Assembly: GCA_039881145.1 (NCBI GenBank)
Contig: JAYKKI010000066.1
Coordinates: forward strand, 10,493,001 to 10,557,000
Reading direction: 5' to 3'
Source of the DNA: Druceiella hillmani
Lineage: Eukaryota; Arthropoda; Insecta; Lepidoptera; Hepialidae
DNA length: 64,000 bases
The position numbers were made by a program, and so were the translations under genes. A model generated the notes under the pieces. The model saw only the letters and a list, made by a program, of their open reading frames with translations. It had not been told where the DNA came from and made no database searches. Positions within the stretch are counted from its first letter, which is position 1. Each line of letters opens with the position of its first letter. Below are positions 24,180 through 37,207 of this stretch, in pieces.

Positions 24180-24690
24180 CCGTATTCCAATTCCATCATT
24201 AGATTTTGGCGACCATCTGTGACCAAAGGACTTGTCAGATAAATCGAACGAGACTAATGTCAATGAACATATCCCTCAACATCAGCAGTAACTGTTACCC
24301 ACTTTCAACTCCATCATTAGATACTAGTGACCGAAGAACCAATCATGACAAATCAGATAACAACGAAGATGATGAATCTAGTTTTACCTTTGATGAGTTT
24401 GCGTCATCAGCTTCTATCACCAGACACTGGTCACAAATGTGACCAATTAACTAGTCAAGATAATTCAATGAGCTCAAACTCGATGGATTTACACTTTACC
24501 ATTAAGGAGTCCTGACATCATTTTCAGAACCGTCGGAAGACCTAATCACCATCTGTACTTATGAAGAAATATCAACTGTATTCAAATTCGGTTTCAATTT
24601 TTTAAACAGACCTCGTACTCTCATTATTAGATCCTGATCATATTTATGCGAAGCTTGTCGGAAACCATTTCCTTTCTAATATAAAATAAT
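24180..24690. repeat. diverged tandem satellite, ~115 bp units
   Basis: CCATCATTAGAT occurs at about 24193 and 24311. Related phrases follow near 24417 (TATCACCAGACAC) and 24642 (TCATTATTAGATCC). Each is followed by GTGACC or GATCA-type phrases and then GTCAGATAA/TCAAGATAA. The ORFs at 24206-24515 are byproducts of the repeat. A TACCATTAAGGAGTCC phrase near 24496 resembles the GGAGTTCC phrases of the 14.5-15.2 kb array. Confidence 0.55.
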
Positions 24691-24711
24691 CATTCAAATT
24701 TGTGAAAGCTC

Positions 24712-24866
24712 TCAAGTCCCTGTTGTATGTGCATTATAATACACAGAACAGCATTTATTTTACTCGGCAACAAAAAATATACCCCTCATTTAATAACCCA
24801 GACCATCAAAATAACCAAATTCAATCATTAAGTTAAATTAATACTTCGCTCACTCATTCCCTCCTA
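24712..24866. repeat. solo copy of the element's internal segment
   Basis: Matches 23212-23352 closely in the same orientation. Shared phrases include TGTATGTGCATTATAATA, ACCCAGACCAT and AATACTTCGCTCACTCATT. The flanking inverted arms are absent here. Confidence 0.8.
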
Positions 24867-25712
24867 TTTTATATAAATCTGTCGCATTTCTTTAAAGACT
24901 GCTCATATTTTTACTTTTTTTTCAGGCTTTTTTCATGAAAATCTAACTTTTCATAAGAAATATCAACATGAGTAACGTGAACACCCATTTAAACTTAGAA
25001 AAAAATTGTATATATAAACATAAAAACCATATCAGCAATTGGTGAACTGATTTGAAAAATAATTTCATCTCCGGAAAATACATTTCTTTTCGACTGTGTA
25101 CCACACAGTTGAAAAGAAATGATTATTTTATAAAAAAAATCGAATATTCTGTTTTTGGTCTTATCGAATTCTTTTAGCTGCAAATACTGCAAAATCAAAG
25201 ATTTAAATTCTTGGTCTTATCGACTTTCTTTTTCTGGCAAAAACTAATTGAAGGGTCTTTTTTTATTTATGTGTTTCTTCCCTTTCATTAATCCTTTAAA
25301 CTTATTCTATTTACTTGCATACAAAATGTCTTTTAACTATTACCTTGCATACAAAATGTGTTAATCTTATATTACATATACAATCTAATTTATGGGATTG
25401 GTTTAACAGATTCATTGATTATGGGATAGGCTTAGCAAATGCATTTTTATTAAAAGCAAATGAGTAAAGAATAACATACATATGATTTATGGTTTACTGT
25501 AAACTCCTGCTAACAATATCAATTTAAACAGCCCTCTACTACTAATGATATGTAGCAAAGATTGTTTGGTTGTTAAAATAAGCAAAATTCATTAAAGAAC
25601 TACAATTAAAAACAAGGATGTTCGACCAAATAGAATAGAATTACATAGAATTACTGGAAGGGAAAAATATATTTACGAGGTTTAAAACGCACATAACAGC
25701 TGTTTTCAAATA

Positions 25713-25871
25713 GTGAATATATTTGGCGTTAATTTTTTACATTAATGAGCGAATCTTTGCTAATAGCCCACCTGAAGATGTAATACATCGAAACCTAGGT
25801 CGTGGTAAAGAATTTAAAGAAAGTAGAAATACTACATCACGTAGTTTCATTTAATTGTGAATAATTGTGTA
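25713..25871 (+). mobile_element. solo Penelope-like terminal repeat with target duplication
   Basis: A single-arm copy runs from GTGAATATATTTGGCGTTAA through GCTAATAGCCCACCTGAAG to TTCATTTAATTGTGAATAAT. The decamer TTTTCAAATA flanks it at 25703-25712 and 25872-25881, fitting a target-site duplication. It is the simplest copy and shows that one terminal repeat can be inserted alone. It joins a start like the outer tail of the 1.6 kb copy to the hammerhead arm, skipping the opposite arm. Confidence 0.75.
25768..25805 (+). ncRNA. hammerhead-ribozyme-like motif, short stem II
   Basis: Stem I CCAC (25768-25771) pairs with GTGG (25802-25805). CTGAAGA is at 25772-25778, GAAA at 25790-25793, palindromic CCTAGG and GTC follow. 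Stem II is shortened (GATGT-AAT-ACATC), and its pairing can include two bases of the conserved box. Core boxes and cleavage triplet are intact, but activity is uncertain. Confidence 0.6.
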
Positions 25872-25881
25872 TTTTCAAATA

Positions 25882-26336
25882 ACTAAAAACTTTAAAATTA
25901 TAAACATTACGTGACATACACTATGATTTAATTGATAAATCAGAAAACTTTTTGAAAATCATTGAAATTTGATATAGGGTATATGTGAACATAGGGTAAG
26001 GTTCGAACACTACTAAACAAAACAAAAGAGTTTTACTGCGACTTTATTCTGTCTTTTAAATACTTGTCATATTTATTTTTCAATCAGTTCTCCTAAACTT
26101 ACGATGGGTTTTGAAAAAAAATATTTCCAAAATATATGAATATTGATGAAGTTTTAATAACTTTAACTTTTCTGTCTGTCGCTGTTAGGGTTGGTTGATC
26201 TACCATCTAAATGAATATCTTAAAATTTAAATTCAACGATACTTGATTTAATTTTAACGACACAATACGACACGTGATGTACCATTATGATGATGACACT
26301 TATAATTCGAATTAATCATAAAATCACCTATAAATA
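25882..26336. other. no gene seen
   Basis: Unassigned AT-rich sequence. Confidence 0.5.
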
Positions 26337-26338
26337 TG

Positions 26339-26435
<97 letters not shown>

Positions 26436-26462
26436 TTATATATTTATATATATATATATGTA
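26337..26462. repeat. (AT)n microsatellite
   Basis: Long AT run with scattered TACATA and TTTATA interruptions. Confidence 0.95.
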
Positions 26463-26879
26463 ATATAATTTTTATATTTTATTATAGATCATAGCTTCAA
26501 TACGTTGAACCAAAAAATATGTTTTTAGGAATTTATTAAGATTATAAAAATGGGAAAGAAAATTATGAAATAATAAAAAAAGAGAAAAACACGTTATATT
26601 TATTTATATTTACTTGGAAAAATTAAACGAGCCCTAAGTTAATAGATTTATCGTCGGCCATCTCACCTCGGCCGTCATATCAGCTCACTGGTACCATATT
26701 GCCATCAGAATTACATAGGTTTGCATATTCTAATCGAGATATAAGTTAGAATTGCGTAAAAATCAACTCACTAGTTTTGTTTACCGACCTATTTACATAT
26801 AAGCTAAAAAAACGTGTCAAAAATGTAAGAAAAGTGTAAAATTTTTTAATGTAAAAAAATAAAATACTACAAAAATTTT

Positions 26880-28810
26880 TTAAAACTTGTATGCAATACT
26901 CTATAACAAAAATAAGATAAAAAGAAATTTAGTTCAAGAACTGAAACGGATGTCACTAAAATAGAAATACATTTTGTATCCAAAAAGAAATTGTGCATGA
27001 ACGAAGATAAAAAATATAATGTCAAACTAATATGATCATTTCGTAGCGAATTGATCGTGAATATTGAAACAAAATAAAAACGATTTGGAAATTGCACTTG
27101 TCTAAATCTTATGACAAAACATCTTATGTATAATGTTAAAATGGAAAATATGTCTTATAAATAATTTTATAATAAATGGATTGTGCGCTGGAAACTTTCA
27201 CATGTACTCGCCTTTATATTTAACCAAAGGCCCTATTTTATCAGTGCTTGTTTCAATTTGCGACGTGCGATCAGTTTATCGCAGCTGCTAAACTTTTACT
27301 TGTATTGAGCTCATTTTTGGTAATATTTTAAATAGTAATGTGCGAATTCGTACTATATCTATATTGTTGTGAATTATGCGAAGACACTAAACTTACCTAA
27401 GATCACCTATTAGGCATAGTCAGAGCGGAAGTAAATAAAAAATATTTACTTAATTTCCTGTGATCAACATTTCCATCTAGTTTTGTGACAACGTTCAAGA
27501 CTGAATAAATTTGTTCAAAAGTAAATTAATTTATGTCCGTTTTCGTTCTGCTACAATTACGTGTGTTTGGTTATTTTTTCTTTGTTTTACAAAATGTTAC
27601 TTATTACAATTTTTAGAACTTCAAGTGAGCCATTATATAGTAAAAACTAATTTTAAAAGCCTTGATAATCGGGAAATCGGATAATTTTTAACAAGCGGCT
27701 TTTCTTAATTGGATGGAAATATACAAAAAAGAGTTATATGATAGCAAACATGTCGTTTTGTGTACAAAAGGAATATGCATCGGAAGATACTACGAGAAAA
27801 AATATTAAATTATGGAATCAGGGAAACTAAATTTCGTTAAGTTGAATTACGAAACAATAAAAGAAAAAAGAAAAATTCGAAACAATCGTCACATGCAAGA
27901 CAGGTATTTTGCGTAGAGTTTAATAATGATTTGAAAATGAAGGTCAATTAATTGAACTAATATTTATATTAATTAACATCAATAATCCAAAAATTGTTAA
28001 GAAATGTCATTAAATACCAACGCTAAAGATCTTCCTAAAGAAATGAAAAATAATATTTTGTAAATTTTCAAGTCTTAAATTTATAGTAAAGATCTTGGGT
28101 TAAGATTTATCAAGGAAAGTATTCAATTGTTTTAAAACGACACATAAAAGGTAGTGATATTTTGTTAACTCAGTTGTAAAACCTATAGTAACTATGTAAG
28201 GAAAAATTTTTTAAAATAAAATATTTCACCATGTACTTGTACATTGGTATACGATGTACAAATCATTTGAATGTCTTAATAGATGAGATATTTGTTACAA
28301 TTTGTGTATTTATTTTACAATGTGGGAAAAAATTAATACTAAAATAATTTCGTTATTATATTTACTTGTACATTTTTCAACAGATAATATAAAATAAAAT
28401 TATATTTGGATCTACATGAACGAAAGTGAAAAGAGTTCGGTCAGTAAAAATGTATATTCACATGTTTTTAAATAATCAATAACAAACTTAGGTTATTTTA
28501 AATAGTCAATTAAGTGATTAACTTGTCAATTCACAAAGAAACTACTTCAGGTATGAAAATATATTATTTACAAATTTAGATATTTCCATTGTCAGCCGAA
28601 CCGACGAACTTTTAAATACAGGAATATGAAAAAAATATATCTAGTAGAATTATTTTTTTCGTAGCAAACACAAAAAAATACTTGTACAATTACTCGTATT
28701 TTTTTAAACGCATAAATGTCTTGATTTATATGTAGACATTATCATTTCATTAAAACTCGTAATATGTTATAAAATTTTAGGTTTATAAAAGGCCTTTGAC
28801 GCTCGAGGAG
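26880..28810. repeat. large diverged duplication, copy 1, first block
   Basis: Collinear with 51850-54400. Matching anchors: 27030/51970, 27310/52275 (AGCTCATTTTTG then AATATTTTAAATAGTA), 27475/52455, 27800/52940 (ATTACGGAATCA-type phrase), 28260/53510 (TTTGTTACAATTTGT), 28430/53985 (AGAGTT then GATCAGTA-type phrase), 28550/54140 (GGTATGAAAATATATTATTT) and 28755/54345 (ATTTCATTAAAACTCGTAAT). Divergence is roughly a quarter to a third by eye. A fragment near 28030 conserves a plus-strand Leu-Pro-Lys-Glu phrase found in an ORF of the other copy. No functional gene is identified. Confidence 0.75.
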
Positions 28811-29731
28811 TACAGTGGCAATTATTGAATCGCTATAAATATAAGAGTAAAATATTTTTATAATTTATTTTCGCTTCTCTCTTGTAGCCAGGTTTTGTCC
28901 TATTTAGGGTTAAAATTTGTTGCTATATAAAGGGCCTATTTCTAATTTCATGATTATTTACATACCCGTCTTTTTGTTTTTCGCAGCAATTTTTCTCACA
29001 AGCCGCTTTTCGTAGAAATTTAAAATTCTGCATAGTATAAATCATATTAACCCTCACAAATATTGATGACTAATATATAAAAATTGTTGTATGGAAATTT
29101 AAAAAGAGAAAACAAATTTTGGAAACAATATTTTTAAATTTCCAGGCGTATCATTTGGGATGACTATTTATGGTAGGGAAGGTTTCAAAAGTGTAAGTTA
29201 GTTTTTTCATAATTTTAGAAAGTTTATTTTTATAATGTGCGCAAAATTTGTCACCCTCTCCTTATTCCACAAAAAAATTAACCCAAAAGTTTTAAAACCT
29301 TAGCTTCCAATATGTTTAACTATGATTCGGCAAGTAAACATGTCTTGCGCCAGGAATTACATATTGCTGAAGAGTTGTGATTAATAAAACTTAAAATGAG
29401 ATAATGACTGAGTCAAATCTGCATTTGGCTGGTTTGCATAATTATTATCAATAATATTTCGAATTGAACCAAATAAAAAGAATCCAAGTAGCTAGTAATA
29501 ACAGCACTCTAATATGTTGATCTGCCGTTCAGTCAATTAGTCACATCTATACACACAACCTTGAATAATTTTAAGTGTGGAAGGCACTTGCGTTGCCTAA
29601 TGAAATGTAGGAAGACGCATGTGACATCTGTCCACATGCGCTTTTTTACATTTTGGTGGCTTGCTTCCGTACTATGCCATATTTCATCTTTGACTAAATA
29701 AATATACACCGATATGTTGACGTTTACTATA
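28811..29731. other. no gene seen
   Basis: Unassigned. Its counterpart in the second duplication copy was not found by eye. Confidence 0.45.
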
Positions 29732-31980
<2,249 letters not shown>

Positions 31981-32194
31981 ATAAATTATATTATTTCGTT
32001 TTCTGAGACGTAAAAAAACAAATAGGGTGACAATTGATAACCCTCGTGTATTACACGTCCTTCAGTAGGCTATCTCTTTCACAGTCGCATTATTTAACAT
32101 GCGTTTGCATCGACCGGGGACGCAATATTATATATTTACAGCAATAAGATTCCTGTTTCTAGCACATATATTGCCTGTTTATTAGAAAAAGTTA

Positions 32195-32358
32195 CTAAGC
32201 TTTTCCAGCAAAATATTCCGGTGATCCCAGAAAATCGTCGCTCTTGTACATCTTCTCCGCAAGAACATGTTTTTTCGCCCCAGGAAAATCACCACTTATA
32301 ATAAGATCAATATAGTCGGATCTGTCGCTACGCTTCAAACCAAAAACAAGATTTGTAC
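32195..32358 (-). CDS. probable terminal coding exon of an unidentified gene
   Basis: A 164 bp minus-strand exon candidate. It starts after a splice acceptor ending TTATTCCAG (AG at 32359-32360) and stays open for 53 codons to TAG at 32195-32197. After two bases completing a split codon (phase 1), the peptide includes LVFGLKRSDRSDYIDLIISG, then DFPGAKKHVLAEKMYKSDDF and LGSPEYFAGKA at the C terminus. Codon use (GGG GCG, GCG GAG AAG, AAG AGC GAC) is far less AT-biased than surrounding DNA, which argues for real coding. No family is recognised. The phase matches the donor of the candidate exon at 50931-51102 on the same strand. It lies just outside the end of duplication copy 1. Confidence 0.6.
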
Positions 32359-32561
32359 CTGGAATAAGCGAACTCTTATAATGGATTTTTTGAAATACTT
32401 TTTAAAGACAAGTTTATGATTGATGTTTCAATTTCTTAAAATTATGAATATCCTCAAATATGATTATTAGAAAAACTTTCTTGTGGTTTAAATATAATTA
32501 AGATTGAACTGGAACGATGACTAACGTGAGCTAGGAGCTACACGGGGTTTGTATATAGTGT

Positions 32562-32708
32562 TCATAAAGATTAGAAATACTGATACATCTAGAAATGTTA
32601 TTTGCTGAAGCTTCTGTGAACATAGCTTTATCTCAGGATATTGAGATGCTGGGATTGTTTTATCAAATTAATAAGATATGCTTGGGAGTAATTCTGCATT
32701 ATCATTTT
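32562..32708 (-). repeat. LTR remnant, 3' side of Ty3/gypsy element
   Basis: Aligns with 37052-37207 in the same orientation. Both contain (plus strand) AAAGATTAGAAAT, GATACATCT/AATACATCT, TTATTTGCTGA.GCTTCTG and TTTATCTCA...TTGAG.TGCTGG. They flank minus-strand gag and RT remnants, so they are best read as diverged long terminal repeats. True LTR ends could not be fixed. Confidence 0.7.
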
Positions 32709-33846
32709 GCTCCCAGTTAGAAACTAAACTTAAACCCTTTTATGAGTTTATGTCATAGACATCCTAATCCTAGGCACATGAATTGGAGAACTGTTCCGGA
32801 TCTATGTTATTTTGGTTTGGAAAGAATTTTACTAGGTAACTCCTAATATGATTTATATTACATTTATGAATCTTACAGTATCTGTAAAACATTAATACTT
32901 AATAATATATATGGTAGCATTTAAATAGAAATGACTACAATATAGAATTTGAGATTGGTTCAAAATTAAGTTTTTTTCTTTCCTTAAGGGAATCTAAGTT
33001 AATATTTTTCAATTTCCCAACAGGGGTCACAAACTTCAATGATTTGAGTTCCAGATTGTTATATTTCGAGCGTTTTTTTATTTTATTAACGTCAAAATAG
33101 CATTTTTATATTATTTATTAGCGTCAAAATTCACCTAATGAACTTTTTTATTAGAAGCAACGTATTTGGAAGGAATATTAAGCAAACCTGATCCCCATTT
33201 ATTAGTTTTGTAGATATTTTCTTTAGGAGTCTAACGAAAATTAGTTTTTTTTGGAAATAATAAAAATCCATCTACCGTTTTCTAATTTAATTCTAAAGTG
33301 ATTACTTTGAAAATCAGTTTACTTTCACAAGTTAGGTTAGAAGACCTACAAATAGATTAGTTAGTTTTACTATCTCAAAACTACCTAGGTTGCGGAAATA
33401 ATTTCTTTCTCTATTGGTACCAATATACTCATTTAATTTAGGATTTGTTACATTATATAGTATTGGTAATGGCAAGTTAATGGCACAGATTAAATTCTTA
33501 GGCACTTGCTAATGGTATTTTCAAAATAAGTACAATTATATTATTAGAATTATAACTTAACATATCGAAAATATTAATGAAATTATGAATATCGTGTAAG
33601 CCTAAGGATATTGGAAATAACTTTAAACTAATTATATACCTACAGGTATATAACGTTTTATAGGTTTTTGACATATTTATTTTGGTGAGATAATGGATGG
33701 TTATAAATTATTATATTTACTAAACTTTATGGAATTTATTATATCCTTTATCTCAAATGAATTAATGTTGACCATCGTCTATTGAAATGTTAGAAAATTA
33801 ATAGACCATTGTCTATTGATTTTCTAATATATTTAACAATGTTATA

Positions 33847-34065
33847 AACGAGATCGAGAATCGAGAAATATTTGCTTTTACCTAACTGGTCTAGTGTTTC
33901 AGAAATCTGAGATATTGGGTACGAGTCAGAAATGATAATATCATTTAATTTTCTTTAATCTATAACTACTCGCCATTTTTTCATGAAAAAACTAAATGCC
34001 TTTCAGGTATTTAATTTTTTTGCAGCTACCTAAATGGGCGTTGACCAAGGTGTTTGACTATAGTC
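33847..34065 (-). pseudogene. Ty3/gypsy reverse transcriptase fragment
   Basis: One frame with three internal stops covers the start of an LTR-type RT: SQTPWSTPI, then VAAKKLNT, then KKWRVVID, RKLNDIII, SYPISQIS and finally LDQLGKSKYFSILDL. This order (SPWSSP, KK, WR.V.DYR.LN, YP.P.I, L..L....YF..LDL) is diagnostic of Ty3/gypsy RT. The second Asp motif (YxDD) downstream is not recognisable. Confidence 0.92.
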
Positions 34066-34634
34066 TATATATATATATATCTATGTCGGGTATACCCGGA
34101 CCTAACAATTTTTATGCTCCTCGTTAACTTTCTCTGTATGACATTCAGAAAATCTATAGGATTTACTGCGGTTAGATATATTTGAAGTTATTTTGATTTC
34201 GTGGGCCACGGCAATAGTTTCGACTTACGGATTCGAAGGTAAACGAAATGTATGAAAATATGTAGAATATAAGTCGTATGACGAGTTTATTTCTATGTTA
34301 TTGAGGTGTAAAATTCGTAGTAAGTTTAAACTTAATTAGCACGTTATAATGAATTGATGGAGTAGTTGTAGAAGAAGGTATTGTATTAATGGAAAGACTT
34401 GTTTAAATTTTTAGGAGAGTGAGGAGCAGATTTAGATTAGAATTCATTGAAACAAATTTGTTAGAAGTGTTTACGATGAATATATTTATTCGATTATTAT
34501 CTTTCACCCATGCTATAAAGTTTGATATAAGGAGAAATTCAGAAATACGTTGATCGAAGATAAAACCTTATTTGATTTCAATGTTTAATAGTGAATATTC
34601 AGTTACAGTATGAACGTTCGGTGAATTGTAAAAA

Positions 34635-34674
34635 ATCATTACCTTTAATGGTTGCCACCATTAAAGGTAATGAT
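34635..34674. repeat. perfect 18 bp-arm palindrome
   Basis: ATCATTACCTTTAATGGT (34635-34652) and its exact complement (34657-34674) are separated by TGCC. It lies inside the retrotransposon body between the gag and RT remnants and is not part of a known gypsy feature. Confidence 0.8.
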
Positions 34675-35111
34675 GAACCATAGGGAAATAATTGTAAATC
34701 TAATATTTCTACAGTTGTAGTGAATTCGTTATTGGTGTTATTTTGTTCTGAGATTAAAACAGACACAGTTTCCATTGATGACTATTTTATGAAGCTGAAA
34801 AAGAACCAATACCGACTAAAATTAAATGTTTGTTTTAATATGACACAGGGTAGAAACCTTGGAATGGTTGGAAGTGATTTTAATATATTTTCAGAACAAT
34901 GAGAACCTTATGTTGGTAAGTCAGTGTTTTGTGTTGTTTTGGGAATTTTGTGTCTTCTCTCTACCGATAAAGTGTTAGCAGGAGGTGTAGTAAGAATCGT
35001 GGGTATATCAAATATAACAGTTATTTGCATATTTGTGCATTTAGAGGGCTCAATTATTTTATCATTTTGGAATTTGAGTCGTTCTGTTGTTAGGGTTGCG
35101 TGTTTTAAAGC

Positions 35112-35310
35112 AAAATTGGCTATGAGTTTGCGGCTCGAAAACTTGTCCGTTAGCCTTATTTAAATTGTCACTTGTTGGCTGTGAGTTTCGGGTTTGTTAC
35201 CCTTTTCATTAAATTGTCACTTCTTTGGGGACGGTTCCACGTTTGGACTTTGTGTTTTATATTAGATTGGCTGTGAGTTTGGGGCTGGTTACTCTGTTCG
35301 TTAACCTAGT
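35112..35310. repeat. three-copy minisatellite within the retrotransposon
   Basis: TTGGCTATGAGTTTGCGGCT (35117), TTGGCTGTGAGTTTCGGG (35175) and TTGGCTGTGAGTTTGGGG (35268) start three related units. Each is followed by TTA or GTTA-type phrases, and two contain TAAATTGTCACTT. In the minus-strand element this would fall between gag and RT. Confidence 0.65.
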
Positions 35311-35339
35311 TAATTAGCTGTCGTATTTGGACAAGCATA

Positions 35340-36229
35340 ACCTTGAATGACATCTAGGCCAGACATCTATTTGCTTAAAATATTAGTATTGTATCCTTCA
35401 TTTGGATTTTCATTTGCATAATTTGTAGAAGGTGAATTCGTAATGTCGTATTATGATGATGGAAATAGCTCTACTATTCCACAAGTCGACGGTTATACCA
35501 AATTATAATGATTATTGAAACTAATTTTCAACCTATCTTTATTATATTTGCGTAAACTACACATTTCGATGGTATTATGACCGGGTTTCTTATTATAGCG
35601 GCATACGGGTATGTTACCATAGGAGTTTTGAGTTTAAGAATTATTATTTGGTATCGGTAAGTTGTTTTTAAAATTGGAATTAGTTGATTTTAGAATTCCT
35701 TCAATTTGTTTAGTTTTGAAGATAAATGGTCTTTGTGTGTAATGGAACTTTTGAATATTCTTCTCTTAGAAGGTTAATTCGATTGCATCATTAAATATTT
35801 TGATATCTTTTGAATTCTCTTAGTGAAAGTATTTAAGGCGAGGTCTTCCACCACTGCTCTACGGCCTTTAAGCTCCCTTTTTACTTCATTGTAAATGATG
35901 ATGCCGGTGAGTAATTTGGAATGGTATGTCTCTATAAGAAAAAAAAATTGATTTATTGTTTCGTTTACACCTCATCAACATTTCTGTTAATCGGCGAGTA
36001 CGTAAACGTGATACTTACTCTCCCCAAACTGATTTTAAAGGAATGCTTTAAGTAAAGTCCAATTTTTAAATTCCTTTATGGAATATTTAATAGATGTTTT
36101 GTCTTGTAATTCACTTAATATGAATTGAAATATCAAATCATACTGAGGTGGAGTTGCTAAATTTATGTCGTCGGTACCCTTTCTTAAAAATGAATTTCCA
36201 ATTTTGGGGAACCAATCGCAAATTTTCAT
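35340..36229 (-). pseudogene. Ty3/gypsy gag remnant with altered zinc knuckle
   Basis: The minus-strand ORF 36229-36035 contains YDLIFQFILSELQDK followed by a Trp motif, like the capsid-region phrase of 17.6-type Gag. After shifts, a phrase GVNETINQFF and others follow. At 35603-35559 is a degenerate CCHC knuckle, CRYNKKPGHNTIEMC. The second Cys is replaced by Asn, and the last Cys is displaced by one residue relative to C-x2-C-x4-H-x4-C. This is a nucleic-acid-binding motif of Gag nucleocapsid, here non-functional. Confidence 0.75.
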
Positions 36230-37051
36230 AAATTATATAATTATATTAAGTGCAGGTGATTCTGAATTAGTTTGTGAATCTGTAGCGAGTCTAATATTCC
36301 TCTCTTTCTGGGCATATTTACATTATTACGAATTTAATTTTCATCAAATTTTTAATTATATATTCACGGAATTCTGTACTGTTTACTGTGTAAGCTACTT
36401 TGTTTAATAAAATAGTAATATCGAAAGTAAATTATGACGTCATTAGTTTGAGGTAAAATCTACGTGTATGAATTTGGAGGAGAGTACCATTTAAGTAATA
36501 ATGATATATAAATTATGGTAAAATTAATTACTAAAAAATTATTTTAAATTTTTTTATTAAGCAGCTTACAGTATTAGAATTTTTATTTTCCAAATCATTT
36601 AGGTCGTCTAGCGCTGCTCCATTTCGACGGTAGACCCTAGAGTTCGTTCTTGAGAAGAGGTGTAATGTCGACGTTGATTACTTAGTATCACTGAGTGGGT
36701 AGGTGGGTTCGTTTTGGTGTTGGCCAAAAATGTGTTGATTTAAGTATGTGGTGGAGGATAACGAAGTAAAACTAGATTTTGATGAACTCGTTGCAATATA
36801 TGATTTGGCTTGAATCGATTTTGACTCAGTACTTTTTGCTGATAATATGCCGTGAAAAGGATAATTCTGAGGTTTTCTGTTATATCCCGGATTTTATTTC
36901 CCAATATTTTAAGCTGCCACCAAATATTATAATATTCAAATATATTAGACATGATTATTATAAATTCTTACTTGTGTTAAGCTTAATTTGAACTACGAAT
37001 AATATAAATAGGAAATACAGACTTCTGAGCTTTACGGGATATGCATTTAGG

Positions 37052-37207
37052 GTTTGTAAAGATTAGAAATGCTAATACATCTGGGAATATTATTTGCTGA
37101 CGCTTCTGCAAAGAAAGATTTATCTCAACATGTTGAGGTGCTGGCGATCGGATGGTGTTATAATGTTAATACAATATGCGTGGGGGCAATGCTGCATGTG
37201 CATTATG
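37052..37207 (-). repeat. LTR remnant, 5' side of Ty3/gypsy element
   Basis: Partner of 32562-32708. This is the upstream LTR for the minus-strand element. A convincing primer-binding site was not identified. Confidence 0.7.

Larger units (their letters stand above)
32562..37207 (-). mobile_element. decayed Ty3/gypsy LTR retrotransposon
   Basis: A minus-strand element bounded by LTR remnants at 37052-37207 (5') and 32562-32708 (3'). Reading 5' to 3' on the minus strand: gag (36229 to about 35340, including a damaged zinc knuckle), a region with a triplicated repeat (35112-35310), and reverse transcriptase (34065-33847). RNase H and integrase are not recognisable, and there are only about 1.1 kb between RT and the 3' LTR, so that part is deleted or eroded. 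Numerous stops and frameshifts rule out function. The RT and gag phrases resemble the 17.6/297/gypsy group of insect elements. Confidence 0.82.

Noticed and set aside
24206..24515. Overlapping plus-strand ORFs of 62-78 codons
   Set aside because: They fall on the ~115 bp satellite units and repeat with them; no domain is visible.
34924..35163. Hydrophobic plus-strand ORF
   Set aside because: It lies antisense within the minus-strand gypsy element and overlaps its triplicated repeat.
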